Source: Nodosilinea sp. PGN35 (GTDB lineage: Bacteria; Cyanobacteriota; Cyanobacteriia; Phormidesmidales; Phormidesmidaceae). Taken from it: a stretch of DNA of 64,000 nt. The position numbers and the translations under genes are program-made. Of the stretch, positions 53,281 through 64,000 are shown piece after piece (the stretch's first letter is position 1; each line of letters opens with the position of its first letter). The notes below the pieces were generated by a model. It was not told the origin of the DNA. It did no database searches and saw only the letters and a program-made list of their open reading frames with translations. The stretch is taken from positions 124,001-188,000 of the forward strand of contig NZ_JAQKQJ010000009.1 of NCBI RefSeq assembly GCF_029109325.1, read 5' to 3'.

Positions 53281-54177
53281 ATGCGCCCTGCACCGCCCGA
53301 TCGCACCCCGACCTCCCCGCCGCGCTACGCTGACCCCAGCGTCACCGTCGATCCTTGGCCAATTCCGGTAGCCGAGCCCCAGCCCCAGCCGGTTCAGCAA
53401 CCGCGATCGCGCCGCGAGTCCCCCAGATTTGCACCCTTTCGCCCCATCCGCACGGTGTTTAACGCGCTGATAGGTGGGGCGGTGCTGGTGGGTATTGCGG
53501 CGGGGGTTGGGTTTTGGCGATCGGGCGATCGCTTCCTCGAAGGGGCGCGGATGATGCTGACCCCGGCCCAGCCGGAGCCCCAGGTGGATGTGCGTTCCGT
53601 CGTCGTGCAGCAGCTGCGGGGAGCCAGCGAGCTGACCACGGCGATCTTTGCCATGGAGGCGGTGGTGCCGACTCGGAGCGATCGCACCCTGGCAGGCTAC
53701 GTGATCGGCTCTACCAACCTGCTCTACATTGCCTACGGCGAGGTGCGAGCCGGGGTTGATCTGGCGGAACTCACCGCCGCCAACGTGCAGGTGATGGGAG
53801 ATTCTGCCATTGCGATCACCCTGCCGCCGCCCAAGATTCTCGACAGCAAAATCGACCTGAGCAAATCGAACGTGTTCGACTACAGCCGAGGCTTTTTGGG
53901 TCTGGGGCCAGATGTGGCCCCAGAACTGCAAGAAAAAGCCCAGCAGGAGGCGCTGATCAAAATCGAAGAGGCCGCCTGCCAGGAAAATCTGCTGGCCGAG
54001 GCCAACCGTCGCGCCGAGGTCACGGTCGGCCAGCTTCTATCTACCGCTGGCTTTGAAACCGTCACCGTCACCACCCAGCCGCCGACTAATTCCGCCTGTG
54101 CAGCGTCTGCAAATAGCGATACAGTGTTACCGGGTTTACCAGTGCCCAACCTGCCCCCCGAAGAACCTGGCCAATAA
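53281..54177 (+). CDS. DUF4230 family single-span membrane protein
   Basis: A 298-residue protein. A Pro-rich basic cytoplasmic N-terminus (1-60) and one membrane helix (VFNALIGGAVLVGIAAGVGF) precede the extracytoplasmic DUF4230 part (VVVQQLRGASELTTAIFAME, YIAYGEVRAGVDLAELTAAN, AIAITLPPPKILDSKIDLSK). A helical stretch (APELQEKAQQEALIKIEEAA) follows. The C-terminus is Pro-rich. Function unknown. It lies eight bases before the GST gene and is probably co-transcribed with it. Confidence 0.85.
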   Translation: MRPAPPDRTPTSPPRYADPSVTVDPWPIPVAEPQPQPVQQPRSRRESPRFAPFRPIRTVFNALIGGAVLVGIAAGVGFWRSGDRFLEGARMMLTPAQPEPQVDVRSVVVQQLRGASELTTAIFAMEAVVPTRSDRTLAGYVIGSTNLLYIAYGEVRAGVDLAELTAANVQVMGDSAIAITLPPPKILDSKIDLSKSNVFDYSRGFLGLGPDVAPELQEKAQQEALIKIEEAACQENLLAEANRRAEVTVGQLLSTAGFETVTVTTQPPTNSACAASANSDTVLPGLPVPNLPPEEPGQ

Positions 54178-54185
54178 GGATTCCC

Positions 54186-54983
54186 ATGCTAGAGCTGTAC
54201 CAGTTTGAAGCCTCCTGTTTTGCCGAAAAGATTCGGCTAATTCTCGACTATAAGCAGGTGCCCTACCGCAAGGTCGAAGTCACCCCCGGCGTGGGCCAGG
54301 TTGAAGTGTTTCAAATGTCGGGCCAGCGCCAGGTGCCGGTGCTCAAAGACGGTGAGCAGGTGATTCCCGACTCCACGGCGATCGCCCTCCACCTCGAAAA
54401 AGCCTATCCCGATCGCCCCCTGATTCCCAGCGACCCCCAGCAAAAGGGGCTCTGTCTGGCCCTAGAGAGCTGGGCCGACGAGGCGATCGTGCCCAAGGCC
54501 CGCGTGGTCATGGTGGGCGCATTTAAGCAGCACCCCAACTTTCGCACGGCGCTGCTGCCCAGCTTTACCCCCGCTCCCCTGCGCAGCCTGGTGGGGGCGC
54601 TGCCCGGCGATCTGCTCAACCTGGTGGGTACCGGCGTCGGCTTTGGCCCCGACGACATCAAAATGGCCACCGCTGGTCTGCGCCAGGATCTCGAAGCCCT
54701 GGTGCTGATGCTGCAAAACAGCCCCTACCTGCTGGGCGATACCCCCACCCTGGCCGACTTCGCCGTGGCCGCCGCCACCATGTACCTCAAGTTCCCTACC
54801 GCACAGTACGTCGATTTGCCCGAGGGCATTGGCGGCAAGGGGGTGCCCGGCCTGGTGGATGTGCCCGAATCCCAGGCGTTCTTTGCCTGGCGCGATCGCC
54901 TCTACAGCGAGTTTCGCACCCCCCGCAGCACTGTACCCCCGGCCAGCTCCGGCAGCGGCCCCACCCCCATCAGCATCGACTAG
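54186..54983 (+). CDS. Glutathione S-transferase family protein
   Basis: A 265-residue GST. The N-terminal thioredoxin fold (MLELYQFEASCFAEKIRLIL) includes the glutathione-site motif RQVPVLKDGEQVIPDSTAIA. The all-helical C-terminal domain has the N-capping pattern LLGDTPTLADFAVAAATMYL. The tail is Pro/Ser-rich. The substrate is unknown. The glycolate-oxidase-like gene starts three bases after the stop. Confidence 0.9.
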   Translation: MLELYQFEASCFAEKIRLILDYKQVPYRKVEVTPGVGQVEVFQMSGQRQVPVLKDGEQVIPDSTAIALHLEKAYPDRPLIPSDPQQKGLCLALESWADEAIVPKARVVMVGAFKQHPNFRTALLPSFTPAPLRSLVGALPGDLLNLVGTGVGFGPDDIKMATAGLRQDLEALVLMLQNSPYLLGDTPTLADFAVAAATMYLKFPTAQYVDLPEGIGGKGVPGLVDVPESQAFFAWRDRLYSEFRTPRSTVPPASSGSGPTPISID

Positions 54984-54986
54984 GCC

Positions 54987-56282
54987 ATGGCCAACGTTGC
55001 TGCAATCTTGGGGGATGTGGTCGAGGGCGATCGCATTTTCTCGCCTACATCCCTCCACTTACCCGAATTTCTTCCGGCGGAAGCCGTCGTCTACCCTACC
55101 ACCGAAGCCGAACTGGCGGCGGTGATGGCCTGTGCCCACCAGCATCGCTGGCGGGTAGTGCCCACAGGCAGCGGCAGCAAACTGGCCTGGGGTGGCATCG
55201 GGGCCGGGGTGGATCTCATCGTCAGCACCGCCCGGCTCAACCAGGTGATCGACCACGCGGTGGGCGACATGACCCTCACCGCCCAGGCGGGGGCGAAGCT
55301 GGCGGATCTCGCGCCGCTGCTGGCCCAGCACAACCAGTTCCTCGCCGTAGACCCGGCCTATCCCGACCGGGCTACCCTGGGGGGCATTGTGGCCACCGCC
55401 GATACCGGCTCCCTGCGCCAGCGCTACGGCGGCCTGCGGGATATGCTGATCGGCATTTCCTTTGTGCGCTACGACGGACAGGTCGCTAAGGCGGGCGGGC
55501 GGGTGGTCAAAAACGTCGCCGGTTACGACCTGATGAAGCTGCTCACCGGCTCCTACGGCACCCTGGGGGTGATCGCTCAACTCACCTTTCGCCTGTATCC
55601 CCGGCAGGAGGCGTCTAAAACGGTGGTAGCCACCGGCACCGCTGATGCCGTGGCCGCTCTGGCGGGCGAACTGCGGCGATCGCCGCTCACCCCTGTCAGT
55701 TTTGACCTGCTGTCTCCGGCGCTGGCTAATGCTCTCGGCTATGGCGAACAGTTCGCCGTCCTGGCCCGGTTTCAGTCGATTGCGGCGGGGGTAGATGAGC
55801 AGGTGCAGGCGCTCTCAGCCCTGGTGGGAGCCAGCCTCACCCACCAGATCCTCGGGGACGACGAAGACGAGAACATTTGGGCAGCGGCGGGTAAGGCCCT
55901 CTTCCCGCAGCCAGAGGCCGCGGGTCAAACCGTTTTGGCCAAGGTCGGCCTGCCCAGCGATCGGGCGATCGCCTGGCTGGCGCAACTGCCCTCCGGCAGT
56001 TTGGCCCGCATCCACGCCAGCAGCGGTCTGGGGACGGTGCGCTGGGCAGCGACAACGGCAGAGGATGTGGAGAAACTGCGGTTTACCGTAGCTGACCTGT
56101 CTCGTGCCGGTGTCGAGGGCACCAGCGGCTACCTCACCCTGCTGGAGGCCCCGCTCTCCCTAAAGCAATCGGTGGATGTATGGGGCTACGGCGGCAACGC
56201 CTTGAGCGTAATGAAAGCGCTTAAGGCGCAGTTTGACCCTGGCAATTCTCTCAGCCCCGGCCGCTTTGTGGGCGGCCTTTAG
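54987..56282 (+). CDS. FAD-binding oxidoreductase, glycolate oxidase subunit GlcE-like
   Basis: A 431-residue flavoprotein of the VAO/PCMH type. The FAD-binding segment reads VVPTGSGSKLAWGGIGAGVD, MTLTAQAGAKLADLAPLLAQ, DPAYPDRATLGGIVATADTG and GGRVVKNVAGYDLMKLLTGS. The C-terminal domain ends with FDPGNSLSPGRFVGGL, the usual GlcE/GlcD ending. GlcE works with GlcD and GlcF to oxidise glycolate from photorespiration; these partners are not in the window. Probably an operon with the GST and DUF4230 genes. Confidence 0.88.
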   Translation: MANVAAILGDVVEGDRIFSPTSLHLPEFLPAEAVVYPTTEAELAAVMACAHQHRWRVVPTGSGSKLAWGGIGAGVDLIVSTARLNQVIDHAVGDMTLTAQAGAKLADLAPLLAQHNQFLAVDPAYPDRATLGGIVATADTGSLRQRYGGLRDMLIGISFVRYDGQVAKAGGRVVKNVAGYDLMKLLTGSYGTLGVIAQLTFRLYPRQEASKTVVATGTADAVAALAGELRRSPLTPVSFDLLSPALANALGYGEQFAVLARFQSIAAGVDEQVQALSALVGASLTHQILGDDEDENIWAAAGKALFPQPEAAGQTVLAKVGLPSDRAIAWLAQLPSGSLARIHASSGLGTVRWAATTAEDVEKLRFTVADLSRAGVEGTSGYLTLLEAPLSLKQSVDVWGYGGNALSVMKALKAQFDPGNSLSPGRFVGGL

Positions 56283-56307
56283 GGGGCGATCGCCCCTGCC
56301 GTCAGCG

Positions 56308-57213
56308 CTAAGCCTCCCCCAGACCGGCGGCGGCCACCGCATTGAGTAAATCCTGATGCACCTGGGGCGAGCTGCCGATCACCATGCCCGGACGCAGGTA
56401 ATTGGTACAGGTGTGCAGCGGCGGCAGCGGGTTCCCCGCCAGGGTGGTGACAATGTAGCCCATTTCCTGGGCCATAAAGGCCAGCACCGCCCCATCGATA
56501 AACTGCCCCTTAGCCAGCACCGCCCCGGCCAGATCACCGCTGAGCAGACCGTTAAAGTTGGGAATTTGGGTCTGGGGAGAATAGTCGGTTTTGGTGTGGT
56601 AGACCCGGTAGCGATTCCCGCAGGGATCGCTTCGCAAATCGGCAATGTGCGGCACCACATCTCCCATTTGCCAGCCCAGGCAGATAGCTGGCGCGGGTTG
56701 ATCAACCTGGATGGGAGTACAGTCTTCTAAGGACTGGGCCAGACTGCCTTTAAAGGTACCCTCCCCGCGCAGGGTGTAGTAGTAGATGCCCTGGGCGGGG
56801 GTAATGGCGATCGCCGCCTCGTACTCATCGGCATTGAGAACAGCCAAAATAATCTGATAGTTCGAGTGGCCATCCAGGTAAAACTGGGTGCCGTCGATGG
56901 GGTCAAGGGTGATCAAGTAGTCGTCTTGAAGCCCCAGGTCGATGGCGCGAAAGTATTTGGTGTTGTGGGTTTGCTCATACTCTTCGCCGTAGAAGCGCAC
57001 CGTGGGAAACAGCCCCAGCAGTACCACCTCCATCATGGTTTGAATTGACAGGTCGGCATCGCTGAGGGCCGAGGCAAAAAAATTGTCGCCCTTGCCGCCT
57101 TTGTCGGGCTGGGCCACGATTTTGGCCTGAATCTGCTGGGCGTAGGCCCCAGCGGTTTTAAGGTAGGGCAGCAGCGCGGCGAGAATTTGCCGAGGGGTAG
57201 TGGGGGGCAGCAT
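56308..57213 (-). CDS. Inositol-monophosphatase-superfamily phosphatase
   Basis: About 301 residues from ATG 57213 (MLPPTTPRQILAALLPYLKT). An ATG at 57315 would add 34 residues that look non-coding. Metal-binding signatures: ADLSIQTMMEVVLLG, GEEYEQT (Glu motif), LDPIDGTQFY (DPxDGT) and a C-terminal FIDGAVLAFMAQEMGYIVTT in place of the usual WDxAAG. The substitution of W-D by I-D-G may affect the third metal. The substrate is a sugar or inositol phosphate, or a nucleotide phosphate; unknown. It is convergent with the GlcE-like gene. Confidence 0.82.
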   Translation of the reverse strand: MLPPTTPRQILAALLPYLKTAGAYAQQIQAKIVAQPDKGGKGDNFFASALSDADLSIQTMMEVVLLGLFPTVRFYGEEYEQTHNTKYFRAIDLGLQDDYLITLDPIDGTQFYLDGHSNYQIILAVLNADEYEAAIAITPAQGIYYYTLRGEGTFKGSLAQSLEDCTPIQVDQPAPAICLGWQMGDVVPHIADLRSDPCGNRYRVYHTKTDYSPQTQIPNFNGLLSGDLAGAVLAKGQFIDGAVLAFMAQEMGYIVTTLAGNPLPPLHTCTNYLRPGMVIGSSPQVHQDLLNAVAAAGLGEA

Positions 57214-57447
57214 AGAAAATGTCTTTGCGGGCAGAGCATCCCCAATGTATGCCCTGGCGAGGTCTTCTGGGCGTCTGCCCCAGTTTTCGCCCCGCCGGGG
57301 AGAAATATGGCCCACCGATGGCAGTCGCTAGGGCAGCGTGTATTCTAGAGTGTCAGTCTGAAGTATCAGGCTGGCCTGAGACGCCCAACCGTAACCAAGC
57401 AGTTCCCCCCCGGCAGTTACCCCCGCAGTTACCTAAGGAGACAGCGT

Positions 57448-59355
<1,908 letters not shown>

Positions 59356-59468
59356 GGGCAAGAGCTGGCAATGGCCATTGCATAGCCGTGACATAGTCTT
59401 GCAACCATTGCTCGGAAACCTGAACGGCTCGATGGCCCTAGTCACCTGGGTTAAGACACTCAGAGCCT

Positions 59469-59498
59469 TAGAAACGTTTGCACGTGCAAACGTTTCTA
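59469..59498. repeat. AACGTT-type palindrome, site 7 (30-base perfect)
   Basis: TAGAAACGTTTGCAC-GTGCAAACGTTTCTA, perfect over 30 bases with no spacer, 114 bases after the glmS stop. Confidence 0.85.
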
Positions 59499-59680
59499 GA
59501 AAAATTGTCCTAACCAGACTGGCTACAGCTATATCTAATGCCACAAGGTCACAGGCTGTCTGGGAGCAGAAGTGGCGCTAAAAACCTAAAATTTTAGAAA
59601 TAAATTGCCTGTGCCTTCCGTTTTTCAACTATATGAAGTGTAGGTTCCCTGAAAGTCCCTACCTTCACAAAATTTTTACA

Positions 59681-62600
59681 ATGCGTGCATCTACGAAGCT
59701 TCTGGTCTCAGCTAAGCTGCTGTTGCTGATGTCAATTGTGGGGATAATTCCAGCGATGGGCTCCCCAAATAGTCTAAATGGGCTGTTGGCCCGTGTTCAG
59801 ACCACTCAAAACCAGCTGAAACAGGACGAATCTGAGGAACCGCAACCTGCACCCGAACTGGAAGCCGCGCCGCCCGCTCCCGAGCCCCCACCGCCACAGC
59901 CCGAGCCCCCACCGCCACAACCTGAGCCCGAGCCCGAACCCTCAGTGCCGCAACCTGAGCCCGAGCCCCCACCGCCCGCTCCCGAGCCCGAGCCCTCAGT
60001 GCCGCAACCTGAGGCGGGGCAGCCGCAACCCACTCCACCTACCCCAGAGCCTGAAGCAGAGAATCTACCTACACAAGAGCTGAGCCCAGCTCCTCAACTG
60101 CCTCAACCCGAACCGGAGGCCGAGCCGCCGCAACCTACTCCGTCTGCTCCAGAGGTCGAGGCGGAGCAGCCGCAACCCACTTCACCGGCCCCAGAGCCTG
60201 AAGCTCAGCAACCATCAAGTCCGCCGAACCCATCGGTTGAGCCTGCGCCGCCACAGCCCAGTCTGCCCAGCCCAGAGGCTGAACCTGCGCAACAGCCCCC
60301 ACCGCTATCCGATCGGCAACGGCCATCGTCTCCTAGCCAGCAGCAACAGTTGATTAGGGAAAGCGCCGACCAACTGTGGCAACAAGGAAATGCAGAATAT
60401 GCGGCGGGCCGATTGCCCATGGCGCTGCAATTGTGGAGGCAGGCACGCCAAAGGTATTACTTCATTGGCGATCGCGATGGAGAAGCCCGCAGTTTGACCA
60501 GTATCGCCATGGCCAATCAAGCCATGGCCAATCAACTGTGGCAACAAGGAAACGAACAATATACGGCGGGCCAGTTTCGCGAGGCGATGCAATCGTGGTC
60601 TGCCGCACGGCAGCGGTATCGCTATATTGGCGATCGCGCCGGAGAAGCCCGCAGCTTAACCGGTATCGGCCTTGCCCATGTCGCCTTAGGTCAGTACCAG
60701 TTTGCCACCAACTCTGGTCAAGAGGCGCTGTCCCTGGCCCGCGAGGTGGGCGATCGCCCCCTGGAATTCAATGCATTAAGGCTTTTGGGCGACGCCAATT
60801 ACCAGTACTATCTTGCAAATCGCGACAGTGATCAAAGCTCTGATAGATCTGTGGTAGCTATCAGCAACTATCAGGACGCTTTGAAGATTGCCCAAGCCCT
60901 GGGCGATCGAGTGAAGGAACGCCAAGTCTTAGATATCTTAGGCCGTATCACTCTCAGCAAAAACCGATATGAGCAGGCCGCTGGCTACTACCAGCAAGCC
61001 CTAGCCATCGATCAACAAACTGGCGATCGCCAGGCAGAATCGCAAACGCTGAGGGGGTTAGGTAGTGCCTACCTTGGGCTCGGCAACTATCAAGAAGCAA
61101 TTGATCAATACCAGCAAGCCTTATCCATCCATCGAGAACTTGATGATCCCCAAGGGAAAACGTCGATTTTGCAGGGATTGGGTAATGCTTACGCAGGGCA
61201 AAACCAATATGAGAAGGCAATTGATAGCTACCGACAGGCCTTAGAGCTGGTTCGGCAGTCGGATAATCGCACACTTGAAGTAGAAGTTTTGAATGACTTA
61301 GGTCGCACTTATTCCAGTGCGGAGCAGTATCAGCAAGCGGTTGAGAGCTATCAAGACGTTGTCACGATTGCCCGTGAGTCGAGAAACCGTGGGTGGGAAC
61401 GCCGGGCTCTCCTAGACCTGGGGGATAGTCATATCAAATTGAGTAACTACCAACTCGCAACTGACTCTTACCAGAGGGTTTTAGAGATGACCTACTGGCG
61501 GCAGGAAGGGGATCAAGCCGCCAGGGTGCTGGGTCGGTTGGGCTTAGCCAATGTCTATGCTTCTCAAGGGCAGTATCAGCAGGCGACGGAACAGCTTAAC
61601 CACGTCAACAACTTTTGGGCTCTGGGTGAGAACAATAGCCCTCTGCGAGCTGAGATATCGCAGCGCTTTGGCGATGTCTATTTCAGTTTAGGGCAGTACC
61701 AGCAGGCGATCGAGGCCTACAGGCGTGGTCTGGATGTGGCCCGGCAAAATGGCAACCTTGCGATCGCAGCCGCCAGCCTGGAAGGGTTAGGCAACACCTA
61801 CAACAGCCTGGGGCAAGCTGCTGAAGCAGAGCGCTACCGCCAAGAAGCCAGGACGGTTTATGGGCAACTGGGTACCTTTGCCGCAAATCCAGAGACGGCC
61901 TTAACCAGGGCCAGGGCGGCGGGCAATCGAGCTGAGGAGAGTAGACTCTTAATCAGCCTGGGCGATACCTCTGTAAATCAGGAGCAATACCAAGAGGCGA
62001 TCGCGGCCTACATAGAAGGCTTGAGCATTGCCCGCGACATTGGCATTCGCCGTGAGGAAAGCCTGGCACTGGTGGGTCTAGGAGACACTTACCAAGGCTT
62101 AGCCGATTACCCGCAAGCTCTTGAGTTCTATCAGGAGGGTTTAGCCGCAGCCCGCGAGATCGGGCTACGGGAGGTAGAGGCTCGCACCCTGAACAGTCTG
62201 GGCTGGCTCCATTTGAACCAGGGGGCTGTGGCCGAGGCGGAGACTTACCTGGCTGGGGCTGTTGCGGTGTTCGACAGCCTCCGCGATACGGCGCTTGCCG
62301 ACGCCTACAAAGTCAGTTTGTTTGAGCGGCAGGTCAGTGCCTACAAAGGGCTAGAGCAAACCTACATTCTGCAAGAAAAGCCAGAGGCCGCCCTGGAAGC
62401 GGCGGAACGGGGCCGCGCCCGAGCCTTCATCGACATGCTGGCCCAAAACGTATCGAGTCAGCAAACGGAGGCATTTTCAGCAGCGCCCCCCAACTTGGCC
62501 GCGATTCAAGCCATTGCCCGTACCGAGCGGAGCGTACTGGTGCAGTATTCATTCATAGAGACCGGCCCAGATAGCCCCAAGCTCTACATTTGGGTCGTGC

Positions 62601-63640
62601 AACCCAGCGGCCAGCTCGATTTTCGCACCGTCGAACTAACCACCGCCACCGCTGACCTAGCCAATCTGGTGACCAACAGCCGCGAGGCCATGGGGGTTCG
62701 CGGGCGGGGCGGGTTTGAGATCGCCCTCAGCAGCGAGCCCACCACAACCAATCAGCAGCTCCGCCAGCTGCACCAGCTGTTGATCGCGCCGATCGCCGAT
62801 CTGCTGCCCACCAATCCCAGAGACCGGGTCGTGTTTATCCCCCAGGGGCCACTGTTTTTGGTGCCGTTTGCGGCTTTGCAGAATGAAGCGGGGGAGTATT
62901 TGATCGAGCACCACACCATCCTGACCGCCCCTTCCATTCAGGCCCTGGCCCTCAGCCGCCAGCAGCGAGCCCCCCGCCGCATTGGCAGCACCTACACGCC
63001 CCAAAAGCTGCTGCTCGTCGGCAACCCGACCATGCCTCCGGTGTGGAATCCTGATACTGGCCAGAGGTCGCCCCTATCACCACTACCGGGGTCTGAACGA
63101 GAGGTGGTTGAAATCGCCACCACCTACCGAGCGGAGGCGTTGGTCGGTGCAAACGCTACCGAAGCCATCGTCAAGCAGCGCATTGGCGACGCGATGGTGG
63201 TGCATCTGGCCACCCACGGCCTGCTGGAATATGGCGATCCGCAAAGCTCCAGCGGGCAGGATGTGCCGGGGGCGATCGCCCTGGCCCCCGGCAATGGCGA
63301 AGACGGACTGCTCACCGCCGCCGAAATTTTAGAAGACATTCAGCTCAGTGCCGAAATCGTGGTGCTGAGCGCCTGCGACACCGGGCGGGGCGACATTACC
63401 GGCGATGGGGTGATTGGTCTGTCGCGATCGCTGATGGCAGCCGGTACCCCCACCGTGATTGTCTCCCTCTGGGCGGTGCCCGATGCCCCCACCGCCCAGC
63501 TGATGATGTCGTTCTACCGCAAACTGCTGCAAGAAGAAACCCGCGATCAGGCCCTGCGGCAGGCCATGTTGCAAACCATGCAGACGCACCCCAACCCTGC
63601 CGACTGGGCCGCATTCACCTTCATCGGGCTGGGGGAATAG
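59681..63640 (+). CDS. Exported TPR-CHAT protease
   Basis: About 1,319 residues from the ATG at 59681 (MRASTKLLVSAKLLLLMSIV); an ATG 16 codons upstream is possible. Signal peptide at residues 1-31. Residues about 50-230 are a Pro/Glu/Gln tract (PEPEPSVPQPEPEPPPP type), probably a wall-spanning linker. Residues about 230-900 carry roughly fifteen TPR units of about 40 residues (NQYEKAIDSYRQALELVRQS). The CHAT domain occupies about 1000-1319, with both catalytic residues: His1179 in VVHLATHGLLEYG and Cys1232 in VVLSACDTGRGD. CHAT is a caspase-fold cysteine protease domain; HetF is a cyanobacterial example. A caspase-like gene follows after 101 bases. Confidence 0.92.
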   Translation: MRASTKLLVSAKLLLLMSIVGIIPAMGSPNSLNGLLARVQTTQNQLKQDESEEPQPAPELEAAPPAPEPPPPQPEPPPPQPEPEPEPSVPQPEPEPPPPAPEPEPSVPQPEAGQPQPTPPTPEPEAENLPTQELSPAPQLPQPEPEAEPPQPTPSAPEVEAEQPQPTSPAPEPEAQQPSSPPNPSVEPAPPQPSLPSPEAEPAQQPPPLSDRQRPSSPSQQQQLIRESADQLWQQGNAEYAAGRLPMALQLWRQARQRYYFIGDRDGEARSLTSIAMANQAMANQLWQQGNEQYTAGQFREAMQSWSAARQRYRYIGDRAGEARSLTGIGLAHVALGQYQFATNSGQEALSLAREVGDRPLEFNALRLLGDANYQYYLANRDSDQSSDRSVVAISNYQDALKIAQALGDRVKERQVLDILGRITLSKNRYEQAAGYYQQALAIDQQTGDRQAESQTLRGLGSAYLGLGNYQEAIDQYQQALSIHRELDDPQGKTSILQGLGNAYAGQNQYEKAIDSYRQALELVRQSDNRTLEVEVLNDLGRTYSSAEQYQQAVESYQDVVTIARESRNRGWERRALLDLGDSHIKLSNYQLATDSYQRVLEMTYWRQEGDQAARVLGRLGLANVYASQGQYQQATEQLNHVNNFWALGENNSPLRAEISQRFGDVYFSLGQYQQAIEAYRRGLDVARQNGNLAIAAASLEGLGNTYNSLGQAAEAERYRQEARTVYGQLGTFAANPETALTRARAAGNRAEESRLLISLGDTSVNQEQYQEAIAAYIEGLSIARDIGIRREESLALVGLGDTYQGLADYPQALEFYQEGLAAAREIGLREVEARTLNSLGWLHLNQGAVAEAETYLAGAVAVFDSLRDTALADAYKVSLFERQVSAYKGLEQTYILQEKPEAALEAAERGRARAFIDMLAQNVSSQQTEAFSAAPPNLAAIQAIARTERSVLVQYSFIETGPDSPKLYIWVVQPSGQLDFRTVELTTATADLANLVTNSREAMGVRGRGGFEIALSSEPTTTNQQLRQLHQLLIAPIADLLPTNPRDRVVFIPQGPLFLVPFAALQNEAGEYLIEHHTILTAPSIQALALSRQQRAPRRIGSTYTPQKLLLVGNPTMPPVWNPDTGQRSPLSPLPGSEREVVEIATTYRAEALVGANATEAIVKQRIGDAMVVHLATHGLLEYGDPQSSSGQDVPGAIALAPGNGEDGLLTAAEILEDIQLSAEIVVLSACDTGRGDITGDGVIGLSRSLMAAGTPTVIVSLWAVPDAPTAQLMMSFYRKLLQEETRDQALRQAMLQTMQTHPNPADWAAFTFIGLGE

Positions 63641-63741
63641 GGTGCAGCGAAATCACGGTTTGATCCACCACCCAATCGCTCATTCTTTCCGCCAGAGGAT
63701 GCATTTCTCCGTAATTTAGACTGTCAGGGCAAGCATTACCT

Positions 63742-64000
63742 ATGGTCAATTTCAATCGTCGTCATTTCTTGCAGGGGGCCGCTGGGGCGCTGGGGGCCAT
63801 TGGCCTCAGCCAGTTTGGGCTCGAGCGTCGCGCGGTTCGCTACGGCCAGGCTCTGGCCCAAAGCACCCCCCGCAAAGTGGCGCTGCTGGTGGGCATCAAC
63901 GACTACCCGGCGCGGGAGCGGCTGTTTGGCCCGGTTACCGATGTCGAGTTGCAAAAGCAGCTACTCATTCACCGCTTTGGCTTTAACCCCAGCGATGTGC
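63742..64000 (+). CDS. Tat-exported caspase-like (orthocaspase, peptidase C14) protein, N-terminal part only
   Basis: Eighty-six codons are visible from ATG 63742 before the window ends. Residues 1-40 are a twin-arginine signal (NRRHFLQGAAGALGAIGL) ending near ALAQS. The caspase fold then starts with PRKVALLVGINDYPARERLF, followed by GPVTDVELQKQLLIHRFGFN, the p20 first-strand and helix pattern of cyanobacterial metacaspases. The catalytic His and Cys lie beyond the window. It is probably in one operon, or at least one functional unit, with the exported TPR-CHAT protease. Confidence 0.88.
   Translation, partial: MVNFNRRHFLQGAAGALGAIGLSQFGLERRAVRYGQALAQSTPRKVALLVGINDYPARERLFGPVTDVELQKQLLIHRFGFNPSDV

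Noticed and set aside
57316..57447. glmS ribozyme upstream of glmS
   Set aside because: The 132-base gap has none of the ribozyme core and there is an ordinary Shine-Dalgarno.

Overview
The window comes from a GC-rich cyanobacterial chromosome. The octamer GCGATCGC (HIP1, the cyanobacterial highly iterated palindrome) recurs throughout genes and spacers, and there are photosynthesis-lineage genes (GUN4, a PCP-red small protein) and typical cyanobacterial families (Uma2, DUF2256, WGxxGxxG, CHAT, orthocaspase). Genus cannot be read from the sequence; a Leptolyngbya/Nodosilinea/Phormidium-like organism is only a guess. I see no rRNA, tRNA, CRISPR array or complete transposase gene.

Layout. 1-6.5 kb, minus strand, is housekeeping: recG (cut by the window edge), a conserved partner gene, tsf and rpsB with a pseudoknot-like leader, and icd. 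6.7-11.4 kb, plus strand: a NarL-type regulator, gun4 with a DUF2256 gene, an isoaspartyl peptidase with a tiny membrane protein, and an ArsB/SLC13-type transporter behind a sequence that reads as a c-di-AMP (ydaO/yuaA) riboswitch. 12-21 kb: a secreted PGQ-repeat protein and a signalling block (response regulator, a 1,697-residue hybrid kinase with eight PAS domains, a REC-PAS-GGDEF diguanylate cyclase). 21.6-31.5 kb: an ABC-F ATPase, several small envelope proteins, a dienelactone hydrolase, PCP-red and TPR genes. 32-38.5 kb: two convergent hybrid histidine kinases. 39-45 kb: a short-chain dehydrogenase, a CYP152-type P450 peroxygenase, a glycosyltransferase and an ABC exporter pair without a permease.

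45.6-53.2 kb is the most accessory-looking part. A GH116 glycosidase is followed by a small island (DUF2283 protein, antitoxin with a truncated toxin, a TPR membrane protein and an AAA ATPase). The island is bracketed by a second, degenerate copy of the GH116 3' end at 52.3 kb and is full of dispersed palindromic repeats whose arms supply stop codons. 53.3-59.4 kb holds a DUF4230 protein, a GST, a GlcE-like flavoprotein, an inositol-monophosphatase-like gene and glmS. 59.7-64 kb holds an exported proline-rich TPR-CHAT protease followed by a Tat-exported caspase-like protease that runs off the window.

Intergenic DNA carries several repeat families: a 145-bp MITE-like element (three copies, two about 96 percent identical), AACGTT-based palindromes mostly just downstream of stop codons (seven sites), and GTAGGGTGCATTCGCGGC-type inverted repeats. 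The best candidates for undescribed biology are the AAA ATPase/TPR membrane-protein pair in the bracketed island, the exported CHAT/caspase pair, the rpsB leader pseudoknot and an unassigned structured region near 32.1-32.3 kb. All function calls are from reading sequence; no searches were run.
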